In this document: positions 50,479-57,996 of the stretch, one piece after another | How the letters are laid out: every line of letters begins with the position of its first letter | How positions within the stretch are numbered: the first letter of the stretch is position 1 | DNA from: CAYLLN01 sp036496265 | GTDB lineage: Bacteria; Planctomycetota; Planctomycetia; Pirellulales; Pirellulaceae | DNA length: 64,000 nucleotides | NCBI GenBank assembly: GCA_036496265.1 | Contig: DASXLL010000339.1 | Location: 1-64,000, forward strand | Direction: 5' to 3' | Made by a program: the position numbers and the translations under genes | Notes under the pieces: generated by a model | Told to the model about the DNA's origin: nothing | Database searches by the model: none | What the model saw: only the letters and a program-made list of their open reading frames with translations

Positions 50479-51408
50479 TTACCAGGCCATCATGCAAAGC
50501 GCTGTCGCGAATTCCGTCACCCGCTCGACTGCCAGAAGTGCGCCGTCGAAACGCTTGGCCTTGCGGCCGTAGAGCACAATTTGACTCGGATTGAGATACT
50601 GCCGATCGTAACCCCGGGCTCGCATCTCGCGATGCAGACCGACGTGCTCGCAATCGCCACCGGAATATTGAGCCGACAGCCAGGCCGGCATGCGATACAG
50701 CCCCAGGCCGCCGAAACACGAATACACCGGGACGAGCGCGTCGCCGCGACGCCACGACATCAAATTGCCCTCGGTGCCGTCGAGCTCCTCATAGCTGCCA
50801 AAGCGGCGAAAGGCCCACACGTCGTAATGCAACGACCGGTTCAAATCCAGCTTGCGCCGCTGATAGATGATGCCGTACGAACCGACAGAATCCCACGGCT
50901 GATTGCCGAAGCTATGCGCAATGCCGTCATAGCTGAAGCCGCCCTCAAGGTCCATGTCGAGCAGACAGACGTAATCGAAATCGGGCCAGCGGTCTTGTAC
51001 TTCGCCATGGCAGCGATTTCGATATTCGGCCATATCGTCGCCGCGATGCGGACAGCGAACCGAGCCGTAGAGCTGCTTGCCTCGGCGCTGGCTGATGGCG
51101 GTCACGCGGTCATTGGCCGCGGCCCAGCGGTTCAAGATCGTCGGCGTCGCGTCCGTCGAGTCGTTTTCATAAACGAGCACGCGATAATCGGCGAACATCC
51201 TTCCCAGCCGTTCGATGCGGGCGATCGTGCTCGGCAAATGCGGCGCGATATTACGAGCCAGGCCGCAAATCACCGTTCGCGATTGCCGCATCGCGGCCCG
51301 CCCGCGCTCAACCGCGGCAAAATAGGGCTCAGCACTGGCGGCGAACGGCGAAAAACGCCGCTCAGGAAAAGTGGCTGTCTGTTGCGAGTTTGCAAAAGTG
51401 GCAATCAT
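50479..51408 (-). CDS. Glycosyltransferase-like protein
   Basis: 309 residues. SRTVICGLARNIAPHLPSTIARIERLGRMFADYRVLVYENDSTDATPTIL resembles the start of GT-A enzymes (ENDSTD motif), and FDYVCLLDMDLEGGFSYDGIAHSF would be the DxD metal site. GGLGLYRMPAWLSA and CEHVGLHREMRARG follow, as in glycosyltransferases that process a lead substrate. It lies 44 bp upstream of the GT2 gene, with a GTGAGACTTGAGTGCG repeat between. The family is uncertain; a role in surface polysaccharide synthesis is inferred. Confidence 0.65.
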   Translation of the reverse strand: MIATFANSQQTATFPERRFSPFAASAEPYFAAVERGRAAMRQSRTVICGLARNIAPHLPSTIARIERLGRMFADYRVLVYENDSTDATPTILNRWAAANDRVTAISQRRGKQLYGSVRCPHRGDDMAEYRNRCHGEVQDRWPDFDYVCLLDMDLEGGFSYDGIAHSFGNQPWDSVGSYGIIYQRRKLDLNRSLHYDVWAFRRFGSYEELDGTEGNLMSWRRGDALVPVYSCFGGLGLYRMPAWLSAQYSGGDCEHVGLHREMRARGYDRQYLNPSQIVLYGRKAKRFDGALLAVERVTEFATALCMMAW

Positions 51409-51762
51409 CGGAGCAGCTCAAAGGTGAATTGGTCGGCTGAATCGACGCTAGCAATGCAGACGCTATGCGGATCGCAGCCCTTTCGAATGTATCGGTTGTA
51501 TGGATTGCACAGCTTGAAGCGATTGCGAGGGCAAATCCGACGTGAGCCGCGCCCTGCGGTTGGAGCTTGCGCCGCGTTCGGAAACCCGCCCGGAACAATG
51601 CCCTGGCCTGCGCGCCGATGCGGGCCTGGGTTTGACGGAAAGCCGACACGACAGGGCGAAGCGGGGCAACCGATAACCAAGGATGAATGTGTGCTTTTGC
51701 CGCGGGCAAAGAGCGAGTCGGAAGAAGGCTTGGGGATCGGTCCACCAACCATTCAAGAATCT
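51409..51762. other. Gap without recognised gene
   Basis: About 350 bp between the divergent glycosyltransferase gene and a receiver-domain gene. Frames are open on both strands, but none carries a recognisable motif; a long plus-strand frame that runs antisense through the glycosyltransferase is a codon-bias artefact. The promoters of both neighbours must be here; no consensus was seen. Confidence 0.4.
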
Positions 51763-52284
51763 ATGCGTGCTGACACTTCTGCCGTACGGCCCTTGAGAGC
51801 ATTGCGAAAAGCATTGGGCAAGCCAGAGCCCACGGCGGGCAAGCCAGAGCCCACGGCCTCCTCGGGCAGGCGAATTCGCCCGCTAGAAAATCGGCATTTC
51901 TTGCTGGTTGAAGAATCGCCGGTGCGGCCGCCGCATTGCCGGGAGCTGCTCGAAAAAGCCGGGGCTGAAGTGCTGCTGGAACGCCATGCGATGACGGGCG
52001 TCGTGGTGGCGTTGTCGATGCCCGAGCGATTCGACGCGCTGATCCTGGACCTCAAGCTGCCGCTGCTGGAAATTGCCGAAGCCGGAATCGCGCTCCGGTC
52101 GGCGGGGTTCGATCGGCCCATCATCGCCCTGGTTTCCGCGCTGCCGGGCAAGGCCAGGCGGTCGCTCGACCATGCCGGGTGCAATATCATCCCGAAAAAC
52201 TCGACGATCGCCTCCGCCTTCGTCAGTCTGGTGGCCGAGTTTATCCACACCGCGCCTGCCGCCCTGAACTATCAGTCAACATAA
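51763..52284 (+). CDS. Stand-alone receiver-like protein with degenerate acidic pocket
   Basis: 173 residues from ATG 51763. After a 45-residue Pro/Ala-rich stretch with a perfect 7-residue duplication (GKPEPTA twice), the receiver fold reads FLLVEESPVRPPHCRELLEKAGAEVLLE, FDALILDLKLPLLEI and PIIALVSALPGKARRSLDHAG. The phosphoacceptor Asp of LILDLKLP is present. The usual Asp-Asp pair after strand 1 is Glu-Glu, and the conserved Lys near the end is IIPKNST. A pseudo-receiver is possible. Two-component genes follow 0.5 kb later. Confidence 0.6.
   Translation: MRADTSAVRPLRALRKALGKPEPTAGKPEPTASSGRRIRPLENRHFLLVEESPVRPPHCRELLEKAGAEVLLERHAMTGVVVALSMPERFDALILDLKLPLLEIAEAGIALRSAGFDRPIIALVSALPGKARRSLDHAGCNIIPKNSTIASAFVSLVAEFIHTAPAALNYQST
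51816..51857 (+). repeat. Perfect tandem duplication of 21 bp
   Basis: GGGCAAGCCAGAGCCCACGG followed by C occurs at 51816-51836 and again at 51837-51857. As 21 bp equals seven codons, it extends the protein in frame. Its palindrome-like wording suggests a short intergenic repeat captured by the gene. Confidence 0.8.
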
Positions 52285-52550
52285 GGATTTGGGCTAGGGC
52301 CGGTCTCGGCACACAAACCCGAAGCGTGAGCGAGGGACTCGGCAGCCAAAACGTCCAGATTGTGGCGATCTTCATCCCAAAATGTTGAATTGACTGGCAA
52401 GACGCTGCCGCCTTGAACTAGTAGGCCGTCCAAGCCTGGATTTGGGCTAGCGCCGGTCTCGGCACACAAACCCGAAGCGTGAGCGAGGGACTCGGCAGCC
52501 AAAACGTCCAGATTGTGGCGATCTTCATCCCAAAATGTTGGATTGACTGG
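52285..52550 (+). repeat. 113-bp direct repeats with 153-bp period
   Basis: 52285-52397 and 52438-52550 are nearly identical and contain CACAAACCCGAAGCGTGAGC, a wording I associate with planctomycete intergenic repeats. The period also covers CGCTGCCGCCTTGAAC, present at 52402 and 52629 and, more diverged, in the 3' end of the receiver gene at about 52254. The locus thus arose by tandem duplication of a unit that included the end of that gene. Confidence 0.85.
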
Positions 52551-52556
52551 GAAGAA

Positions 52557-52627
52557 GGGGTCGGGAGTCGATTGCGCGAACGATTTTCCAAAATGGAAGC
52601 GTTAAACCGCAATCGACTCCCGACCCC
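52557..52627. repeat. Perfect 20-bp inverted repeat inserted in the tandem duplication
   Basis: GGGGTCGGGAGTCGATTGCG at 52557-52576 and its exact inverse at 52608-52627 enclose 31 bp. Comparison with the other duplication unit places this element between TTGACTGG and GACGCTGCCGCC, which adjoin, apart from CAA, in the copy at 52390-52412. Confidence 0.85.
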
Positions 52628-52741
52628 TGACGCTGCCGCCTTGAACGAGTACGTCTGGCGCTGGCAAATCGAGCTGGCCGTGGTGTATTCTCTTGTGGTT
52701 ACAGCGACACTGACGCCACTTCGAAGGGAAATGCGAGGCTC

Positions 52742-53386
52742 GTGAGCGACACATCGCTAGTGTGCGTGATTGACGATGAGCCGCTGGTCCGGGAGGTCAC
52801 GTGCCGGATCTTGAGCGACGGCGGCTGCCAAGCCATTGGCTACAGCTCAGCCGAGGACTTTCTGACCGCCTTCGATGAGCTGGCTTGCGGGTGTGTGGTT
52901 ACCGATCTGCGGATGCCAGGGATGGACGGCGCCGAGTTGCTCGCTCGACTGCGGCAGAGCGGGAGCAGCGTCGCCATCGTCGTCCTGACCGGACATGCCG
53001 ATGTGCGCACCGCCGTGAAGCTGATGGAAGATGGAGCGCTGACTCTGCTGGAAAAGCCCTATGAGCCCGCTGAGCTGCTGGCGACCGTCACCCGCGCTAC
53101 GAAACTGACGATCGCCCGCCGGGCGACGCAGGAACGCGTGGCCGCTGTGCAGCGGCGGCTTGCTCAATTGACCCAGGAAGAGCGGTTGGTGATGGAATGT
53201 ATGATCGCCGAGCTGCCTACGAAGGCGATCGCGGCCAAGCTCGTTTTGAGCACGCGAACGGTGGAGCGGAGAATGTTGGCGGTGCTGCAAAAGATGCAAG
53301 TCAACGGCGTGGCGGAGTTGGCCGCAGTTATTGCGAGCTTGCCGCCGCCGCACTGGCCGCCAATTGCTCCGCGTGAGCCTGATTGA
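52742..53386 (+). CDS. FixJ/NarL-type response regulator
   Basis: 214 residues from GTG 52742. Receiver: VCVIDDEPLVREVTCRILSDGG (acidic pair), CVVTDLRMPGMDGAELL (phosphoacceptor Asp near 57), VVLTGHADVRTAVKLMEDGALTLLEKP (Thr and Lys switch). The C-terminal LuxR-type HTH is at about 140-200 (LTQEERLVMECMIAELPTKAIAAKLVLSTRTVERRMLAVLQKM). Its 3' end overlaps that of the opposite-strand histidine kinase by 59 bp; the two are probably partners. Confidence 0.92.
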   Translation: MSDTSLVCVIDDEPLVREVTCRILSDGGCQAIGYSSAEDFLTAFDELACGCVVTDLRMPGMDGAELLARLRQSGSSVAIVVLTGHADVRTAVKLMEDGALTLLEKPYEPAELLATVTRATKLTIARRATQERVAAVQRRLAQLTQEERLVMECMIAELPTKAIAAKLVLSTRTVERRMLAVLQKMQVNGVAELAAVIASLPPPHWPPIAPREPD

Positions 53387-55358
53387 CGCTCGGCTTGCTG
53401 GGGAGCATGACGAAAAAAATGCTGCCGCGGCCCGGTTTGCTGCTGACGTCGATCCAGCCGCCACTTTGCTTCACGATTCCGTGACACATGGGCAGCCCCA
53501 GCCCGATGCCTTGGCCAATGCTTTTGGTCGTGAAAAACGGCTCGAAGATTCGGGCGCGAACGCTCTCCGACATGCCGACTCCTGTGTCCTCGACCGAGAT
53601 TTGAATGAACCGCGACGGCTTCTGGTTGTCGGAGTCGTTGTCGCCGGGCGAGTCGCCACCTGCTGGCGGTTTTTCCGTGTTGCGAGTTTTCACCACGATC
53701 CGGCCGCCGTCGGGCATGGCGTCGCGGGCGTTGAGCACGAGATTGAGCAACACCTGCTCGATCTGGCCACGGTCCACGACGACAGGCCACAAATTCTCGC
53801 CGCAATCCACGACCATTTCGATTTCTTCACCGACAACCTGCCGCCAAATTTCGCCCGACTGCGCAACCATCTGGTTCACGTCCAACGCGGCGGGCTCTTG
53901 CGAAACGCCCCGGCTGAACAGCAGGAGCTGCCGCATCAGTTTGGCCGCCTGAGTGCCGGCCGCGTGAATCGCGGCGGCAAAAACGTGGCTGGGATCGTGT
54001 TCAGCAAGCTTGGTGCGGAGCAGATGGCAATTTCCGTTGATGACGGTCAACAGATTATTGAAATCGTGGGCGATGCCGCCGGCCAGCACGCCCAGGCTTT
54101 CCAGCGTTTGTGCTTGCTGCCTCTCCTCGGCCAGCTTTCGTCGCTCTTCCTCGGCCTGCTTACGCTCCGTGACGTCGCGAACGGCAACCACGCGACCAGG
54201 ACGTCCGCGAAAGAAAATGGGGCGACTTTGAGTTTCCAAAACGCGAACGGTGCCGTCGGGCCACCGAGCCGAGACTTCGATCACACAGTCTTTGGGCGAC
54301 TGCAATTGCTGGCGAACGACTTCCCGCGACTCGGGCGTTAGCGGAATCACCTCTAAACAATGCCGGCCAATCATTTCCTCGACCGTCGGAATTCCAAACA
54401 GGTCCGCCAACGCTCGGTTCGCGTCGCGGATGATCTCTTGTTCGCGAATGAGCAGCCCTTCGAACGCCGAATCGGAAAGCTGACGAAAACGCTGCTCCGA
54501 TTCGCGGAGCGCCTGTTCGCCCATTTTGCGCTCCGAGATATCGCGGGCCAGGGCTACACGGAAACATTTGCCCTGCGACCGAAAGGGACGAATGCGAAGC
54601 TCGACGGGAAACTCGGAATGGTCCTTGCGCCGGTGAATTGAATCGAACCGCACGGTTTCGCCGGCATCGAGCTGAGCGGCGATTTGCTGCATGCGCTCGC
54701 GCGTCAGCTCCGGATCGAACTGCATGGGATTCATCCCGAGGAGCTCGCCCCGTGAGTAGCCGAGGCTGTCGCAAGCCTGCTTGTTCACGTCGCGCACGAT
54801 TCCCTGCTCGTCATGCAGAAAAAAAGCGTCCGTGGCATGATCCACGAACGTTCTGAAGCGAGATTCGCTTTCGCGAAGTTCCTGGTCCGCTCGTTGACGC
54901 TGCTCGATGTCTTCGGCCAGTTTTCGATTGGCAATTTCCAACTCCAGGACACGCAGCGCAACGCGGCGCTCTAATTCCTCGTTTGAGTTTTCCAGCGCGT
55001 CGACGTACCGCCGCCGCTCCCAAATCAAAAAAATCACCAGCATGCCGATGAGGGCGCCCAGAGTGCGGTTGAAGAAACCTGTGCCGCCCCAGAGCAATTG
55101 GGGCCTAAATACGATCGGAACCAAAAACGTCGTCGCGATCGCCGTGGCATAGAATGCGACCTCAATCCAGCCGCGAATTTTCCAGCCGACATAGAGCATC
55201 GGCAGTAAGTAAAGAATCGTCCACGACTTATCAAACGGCTTGGTGATGTCGGCGACCGCGGCCACCAATAAGAGCGCGATGCCGATCGCCAGATGCAGCC
55301 CAAACCGCGTGTCGCGCCGGGATGTACAGCGATTTTGCTGAGCCGCGTGGCGATTCAT
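53328..55358 (-). CDS. Membrane histidine kinase with two PAS domains
   Basis: 676 residues from ATG 55358 (TTG 55382 also possible). Three or four N-terminal helices (LHLAIGIALLLVAAVADI, SWTILYLLPMLYVGW, RTLGALIGMLVIFLIW) resemble a MASE-like sensor. A coiled coil follows, then PAS domains at about 170-285 and 295-410. The kinase core: LAGGIAHDFNNLLTVING (H-box), NLVLNARDAMPDGG (N), VEDTGVGMSESVRARIFEPFFTTK (G1/F) and GQGIGLGLPMCHGIV (G2). It is opposite the FixJ-type regulator and overlaps it tail to tail. Confidence 0.92.
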   Translation of the reverse strand: MNRHAAQQNRCTSRRDTRFGLHLAIGIALLLVAAVADITKPFDKSWTILYLLPMLYVGWKIRGWIEVAFYATAIATTFLVPIVFRPQLLWGGTGFFNRTLGALIGMLVIFLIWERRRYVDALENSNEELERRVALRVLELEIANRKLAEDIEQRQRADQELRESESRFRTFVDHATDAFFLHDEQGIVRDVNKQACDSLGYSRGELLGMNPMQFDPELTRERMQQIAAQLDAGETVRFDSIHRRKDHSEFPVELRIRPFRSQGKCFRVALARDISERKMGEQALRESEQRFRQLSDSAFEGLLIREQEIIRDANRALADLFGIPTVEEMIGRHCLEVIPLTPESREVVRQQLQSPKDCVIEVSARWPDGTVRVLETQSRPIFFRGRPGRVVAVRDVTERKQAEEERRKLAEERQQAQTLESLGVLAGGIAHDFNNLLTVINGNCHLLRTKLAEHDPSHVFAAAIHAAGTQAAKLMRQLLLFSRGVSQEPAALDVNQMVAQSGEIWRQVVGEEIEMVVDCGENLWPVVVDRGQIEQVLLNLVLNARDAMPDGGRIVVKTRNTEKPPAGGDSPGDNDSDNQKPSRFIQISVEDTGVGMSESVRARIFEPFFTTKSIGQGIGLGLPMCHGIVKQSGGWIDVSSKPGRGSIFFVMLPSKPSVNQAHAEQLAASAAAASSQ

Positions 55359-55523
55359 GGAAGCTGGGGCGTTCGAATCCAAGATTTTTCAGACCGTTGA
55401 TTATGGCGGCACTTGGGATGAGCGAAACATACCAAATGCTTGCCAGTGCGAATGGCCGTCGTCGCGCAACAGATTTAGGTGACCTGGCGACCTAGCGTAC
55501 AGAGCAAATGTCGCTGACAGCCC

Positions 55524-55871
55524 CTAACTGCCCGATGTGCCATGCTCGCCGGCGGCTTCTTCGCGTTTTTGCCGGCGGTCGCGGAGAGCGGCCAAAACGC
55601 CGTTTTGGACTGCCAAAAGGTCGGCCTCGGTCCACTTGGCTCGACGTAGCATGAGCAAGAAATCATTGACGTGCCGGAAGGGCCGGTCTGACTTCAGGGC
55701 CTCGGAAACGCACGTGGCGACAGCGGTTGCAAGCTGATCGCGCTGCGATGATCTCTCGTCCACAAGATATTCCCAGCGTGGCGGCGGCGGATTGTGCAAT
55801 CGCTGCGCCACAGCGCGGTAGGCGGCTATTGCTAGAACAACATAGCCCCTGGGGCTACCACACTGACACAC
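55524..55871 (-). CDS. Hypothetical protein behind the glycine-zipper gene
   Basis: 115 residues from GTG 55871, overlapping the end of the upstream gene by 17 bp. The only notable parts are PPPPRWEYLVDERSSQRDQLATAVATCV and a Lys/Arg/Glu-rich helix (LRRAKWTEADLLAVQNGVLAALRDRRQKREEA). I recognise no family. The overlap suggests co-translation with the lipoprotein gene. It has moderate support as a real gene. Confidence 0.5.
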   Translation of the reverse strand: MCQCGSPRGYVVLAIAAYRAVAQRLHNPPPPRWEYLVDERSSQRDQLATAVATCVSEALKSDRPFRHVNDFLLMLRRAKWTEADLLAVQNGVLAALRDRRQKREEAAGEHGTSGS

Positions 55872-56493
55872 CCCAGCCGACGCGGCCGCGGGGTCCGCGG
55901 CTGTAGTAGAAGCCGGCGGGAGGTGGGGGCCCCCAGCCGGGATAGGGATAATACGGCGCCACCATCACGGGGCCAGGCCCGACGGGGTATGTCGCGGGGT
56001 ACATGGCCAGCGGCTGATTGCTCTGTGCCATTCGCGGCGGAGTCTGCTGCATCATATTGATCACGCCGTCGCGCACGCCCATGTTCCGCAGATTGATCAA
56101 GTCGTTGGCCGCCAGCGGCTGAGCCATGCCGTTGGCGCGGATGTGCGTGGCGATGACATCGTCGGAGAGGCCGGCTTGCGTCATGGCAACGACGTCCTGC
56201 GGCGTCACTGCGCCTTGCATTTGGCGGCCCATGCGGGCTTCAACTTCAGCTCGCGAGCGGGCCATGTCCGCATCGATGTTTTGGCCGACCGCCGCACCAG
56301 TCAGCGCACCCACCGCCGTGCCAATTGCCGCACCCGCTCCCGCGTTGCCGGCTGCTTCGCCGACAACAGCGCCGACTCCCGCGCCGGTCAGGCCGCCGAA
56401 GAGCGCGCCCCGATCGGTGTAATACGGCGACATGCAGCCGGTGAGGCTAGTGAAAACAAGGAGAGTGACGTATTTGAACAATTGGCGGAACAT
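55855..56493 (-). CDS. Glycine-zipper lipoprotein
   Basis: 212 residues. FKYVTLLVFTSLTGCMSPYY carries a lipobox (LTGC), so the mature protein is lipid-anchored. Next comes an alternating Gly/Ala zipper (ALFGGLTGAGVGAVVGEAAGNAGAGAAIGTAVGALTGAAVG, about 30-70), the YMGG/rick_17kDa type. Then VTPQDVVAMTQAGLSDDVIATHIRANG, and a Pro/Tyr/Gly-rich tail. Such proteins sit in the outer membrane or periplasm. The 3' end overlaps the following small gene. Confidence 0.85.
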   Translation of the reverse strand: MFRQLFKYVTLLVFTSLTGCMSPYYTDRGALFGGLTGAGVGAVVGEAAGNAGAGAAIGTAVGALTGAAVGQNIDADMARSRAEVEARMGRQMQGAVTPQDVVAMTQAGLSDDVIATHIRANGMAQPLAANDLINLRNMGVRDGVINMMQQTPPRMAQSNQPLAMYPATYPVGPGPVMVAPYYPYPGWGPPPPAGFYYSRGPRGRVGWGVSVW

Positions 56494-56679
56494 GGCAGGG
56501 TCTGGCCAGGCGAGAACGGAAACAATGCGGGTGGGAAATGGTCGCCACGGGCGTAACTTAGGTCAAGATCGATCTTTCAGCGATTGGATGACATTGCTGC
56601 AAGCCGCAGCCGCAGATGAACCGAGTATCCGGCACTGAGTTACTCAGTACAACTTTCAACCGGGTTAAACTATCTGGCT

Positions 56680-57522
56680 ATGCCCGACAAACCAGAAAAC
56701 GCGACCGCTCATTATTTGCACGGAACCCATCCCGACGAGCAGGACCGGCTCGGGTTGATGAATCGGCTGCTGAATGAAAATTCGCTTGCCGAATTGAAAC
56801 TGACACCGGGCGAAAAAGTCCTGGACGTTGGCTGCGGGCTTGGGCAACTCACTCGGGAAATGGCGCGACGCGTTGGCGGCGGAGCTATCGTCGGGATTGA
56901 GCGAAGCGCAGAGCAGCTGGCGGTGGCGCGGAGGATGGCGCGGGAGGCCGGAGAGGAAAACGTGGTTGATTTTCGGGAAGGGTCAGCGGACCAATTGCCG
57001 TTGCGGGTAGACGAGTGGGGCACGTTTGATATAGCGCATGCGCGTTTTTTGCTGGAACATGTGCCGGAGCCGGTCGCGGTGGTGCGCCAAATGGTAAAAG
57101 CCGTGCGGCCGGGCGGCCGGATTGTGTTGGAGGACGACCCCCACGATACGCTCCGCCTATGGCCGGAGCCGCCGGGTTTTACGCAACTCTGGTCCGCCTA
57201 CATGCGCACCTATGATCGCGTCGGTAACGATCCCCTCATCGGTCACCGGTTGGTGCAACTGCTTGTCGAAGCCGGCGCTCAGCCGGTGCGAAACGCCTGG
57301 CCCTTTTTCGGTGCCTGCGCCGGCCAGCCGGAGCTATTACTCGGATTCGTGGATAATCTCGTGCGGATTCTAGAGGGTGTTCGGGAGCCCATTTTGAAAT
57401 TGGGCCAATTCGACGAGCAAACGTTCGCGGCGTGTCTCGCTGCCGTAAGACAATGGGCCCATCGGCCGGACGCGGCGTTCTGGTACGCGGTTTCGTGGGC
57501 GGAGGGCCAGCGTCGGGAATAA
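56680..57522 (+). CDS. SAM-dependent methyltransferase
   Basis: 280 residues. Class I Rossmann motifs: GEKVLDVGCGLGQLTREMARRVG (motif I), IVGIERSAEQLAVARRMAREAG (II), GTFDIAHARFLLEHVPEPVAVVRQMVKAVRPGGRIVLEDD (post-II and III). The C-terminal third (VGNDPLIGHRLVQLLVEAGAQPV) resembles UbiE/COQ5-like small-molecule methyltransferases. Neighbours give no hint of substrate. It appears monocistronic. Confidence 0.88.
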   Translation: MPDKPENATAHYLHGTHPDEQDRLGLMNRLLNENSLAELKLTPGEKVLDVGCGLGQLTREMARRVGGGAIVGIERSAEQLAVARRMAREAGEENVVDFREGSADQLPLRVDEWGTFDIAHARFLLEHVPEPVAVVRQMVKAVRPGGRIVLEDDPHDTLRLWPEPPGFTQLWSAYMRTYDRVGNDPLIGHRLVQLLVEAGAQPVRNAWPFFGACAGQPELLLGFVDNLVRILEGVREPILKLGQFDEQTFAACLAAVRQWAHRPDAAFWYAVSWAEGQRRE

Positions 57523-57564
57523 TGCTCACTTTGCGACTTCCCGCAATTTTGCACTTCGCCCCAG

Positions 57565-57740
57565 AATTCGGTCCGGTTTTTCGCCCCAATCGCAATGGAT
57601 ACTATGGGGCGCATCCCTCGTCGCCTGACCAGCGACCAACGGCTAATATCCAAACTAATATTAGCGCCCACTCAATTCCTATCTCCCAGCCGCACCACAC
57701 TTTCCGCTTTCGCCTCCCAAACATTTTCAAAAATATTAGC
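57565..57740. other. Non-coding element related to 2770-2990
   Basis: AATTCGGTCCGGTTTT, AATCGCAATGGATACTATGG and GGGCGC blocks match the order seen at 2770. Next follow GCTAATAT 57642-57649 facing ATATTAGC 57658-57665, and a further ATATTAGC at 57733. As at the first locus, a gene for a secreted enzyme lies downstream. The rest of the 474-bp gap up to the heptamer array shows no gene. Confidence 0.5.
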
Positions 57741-57921
57741 CGTGACTCGCTTCCTCAAGCCTGTAGCCTCAAGCCTTCAGCCTTCCCCTCAAGTTGAGCG
57801 CCCCACCCACTCATCCCAAAATCCAAACCCCGCCCCCCACAACCATTTACAACAAACCAACAACCCCGTCGTAATGAAAAAACTTCAAACTTGAGCGCTC
57901 CGACCTCTGATCTCGAACCCT

Positions 57922-57996
57922 AACTTTGAACTTTGAACTTTGAACTTTGAACCTTGAACCTTGAACCTTGAACTTTGAACCTTGAACTTTGAACCC
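57922..57996 (+). repeat. Ten perfect AACYTTG heptamers abutting the sulfatase start
   Basis: From 57922 to 57991 ten consecutive 7-bp units read AACTTTG or AACCTTG without a break, then AACCC and the ATG at 57997. The array occupies the position of the ribosome-binding site. Related units at 7780-7851 form an inverted pair. Confidence 0.92.

Noticed and set aside
50581..51762. Long plus-strand open frame running into the receiver gene
   Set aside because: It is antisense to the glycosyltransferase gene, has no recognisable motif there, and similarity starts only after ATG 51763.
57922..57996. CRISPR-like array
   Set aside because: The units are 7 bp in direct contact without spacers; no CRISPR repeat length and no cas gene.
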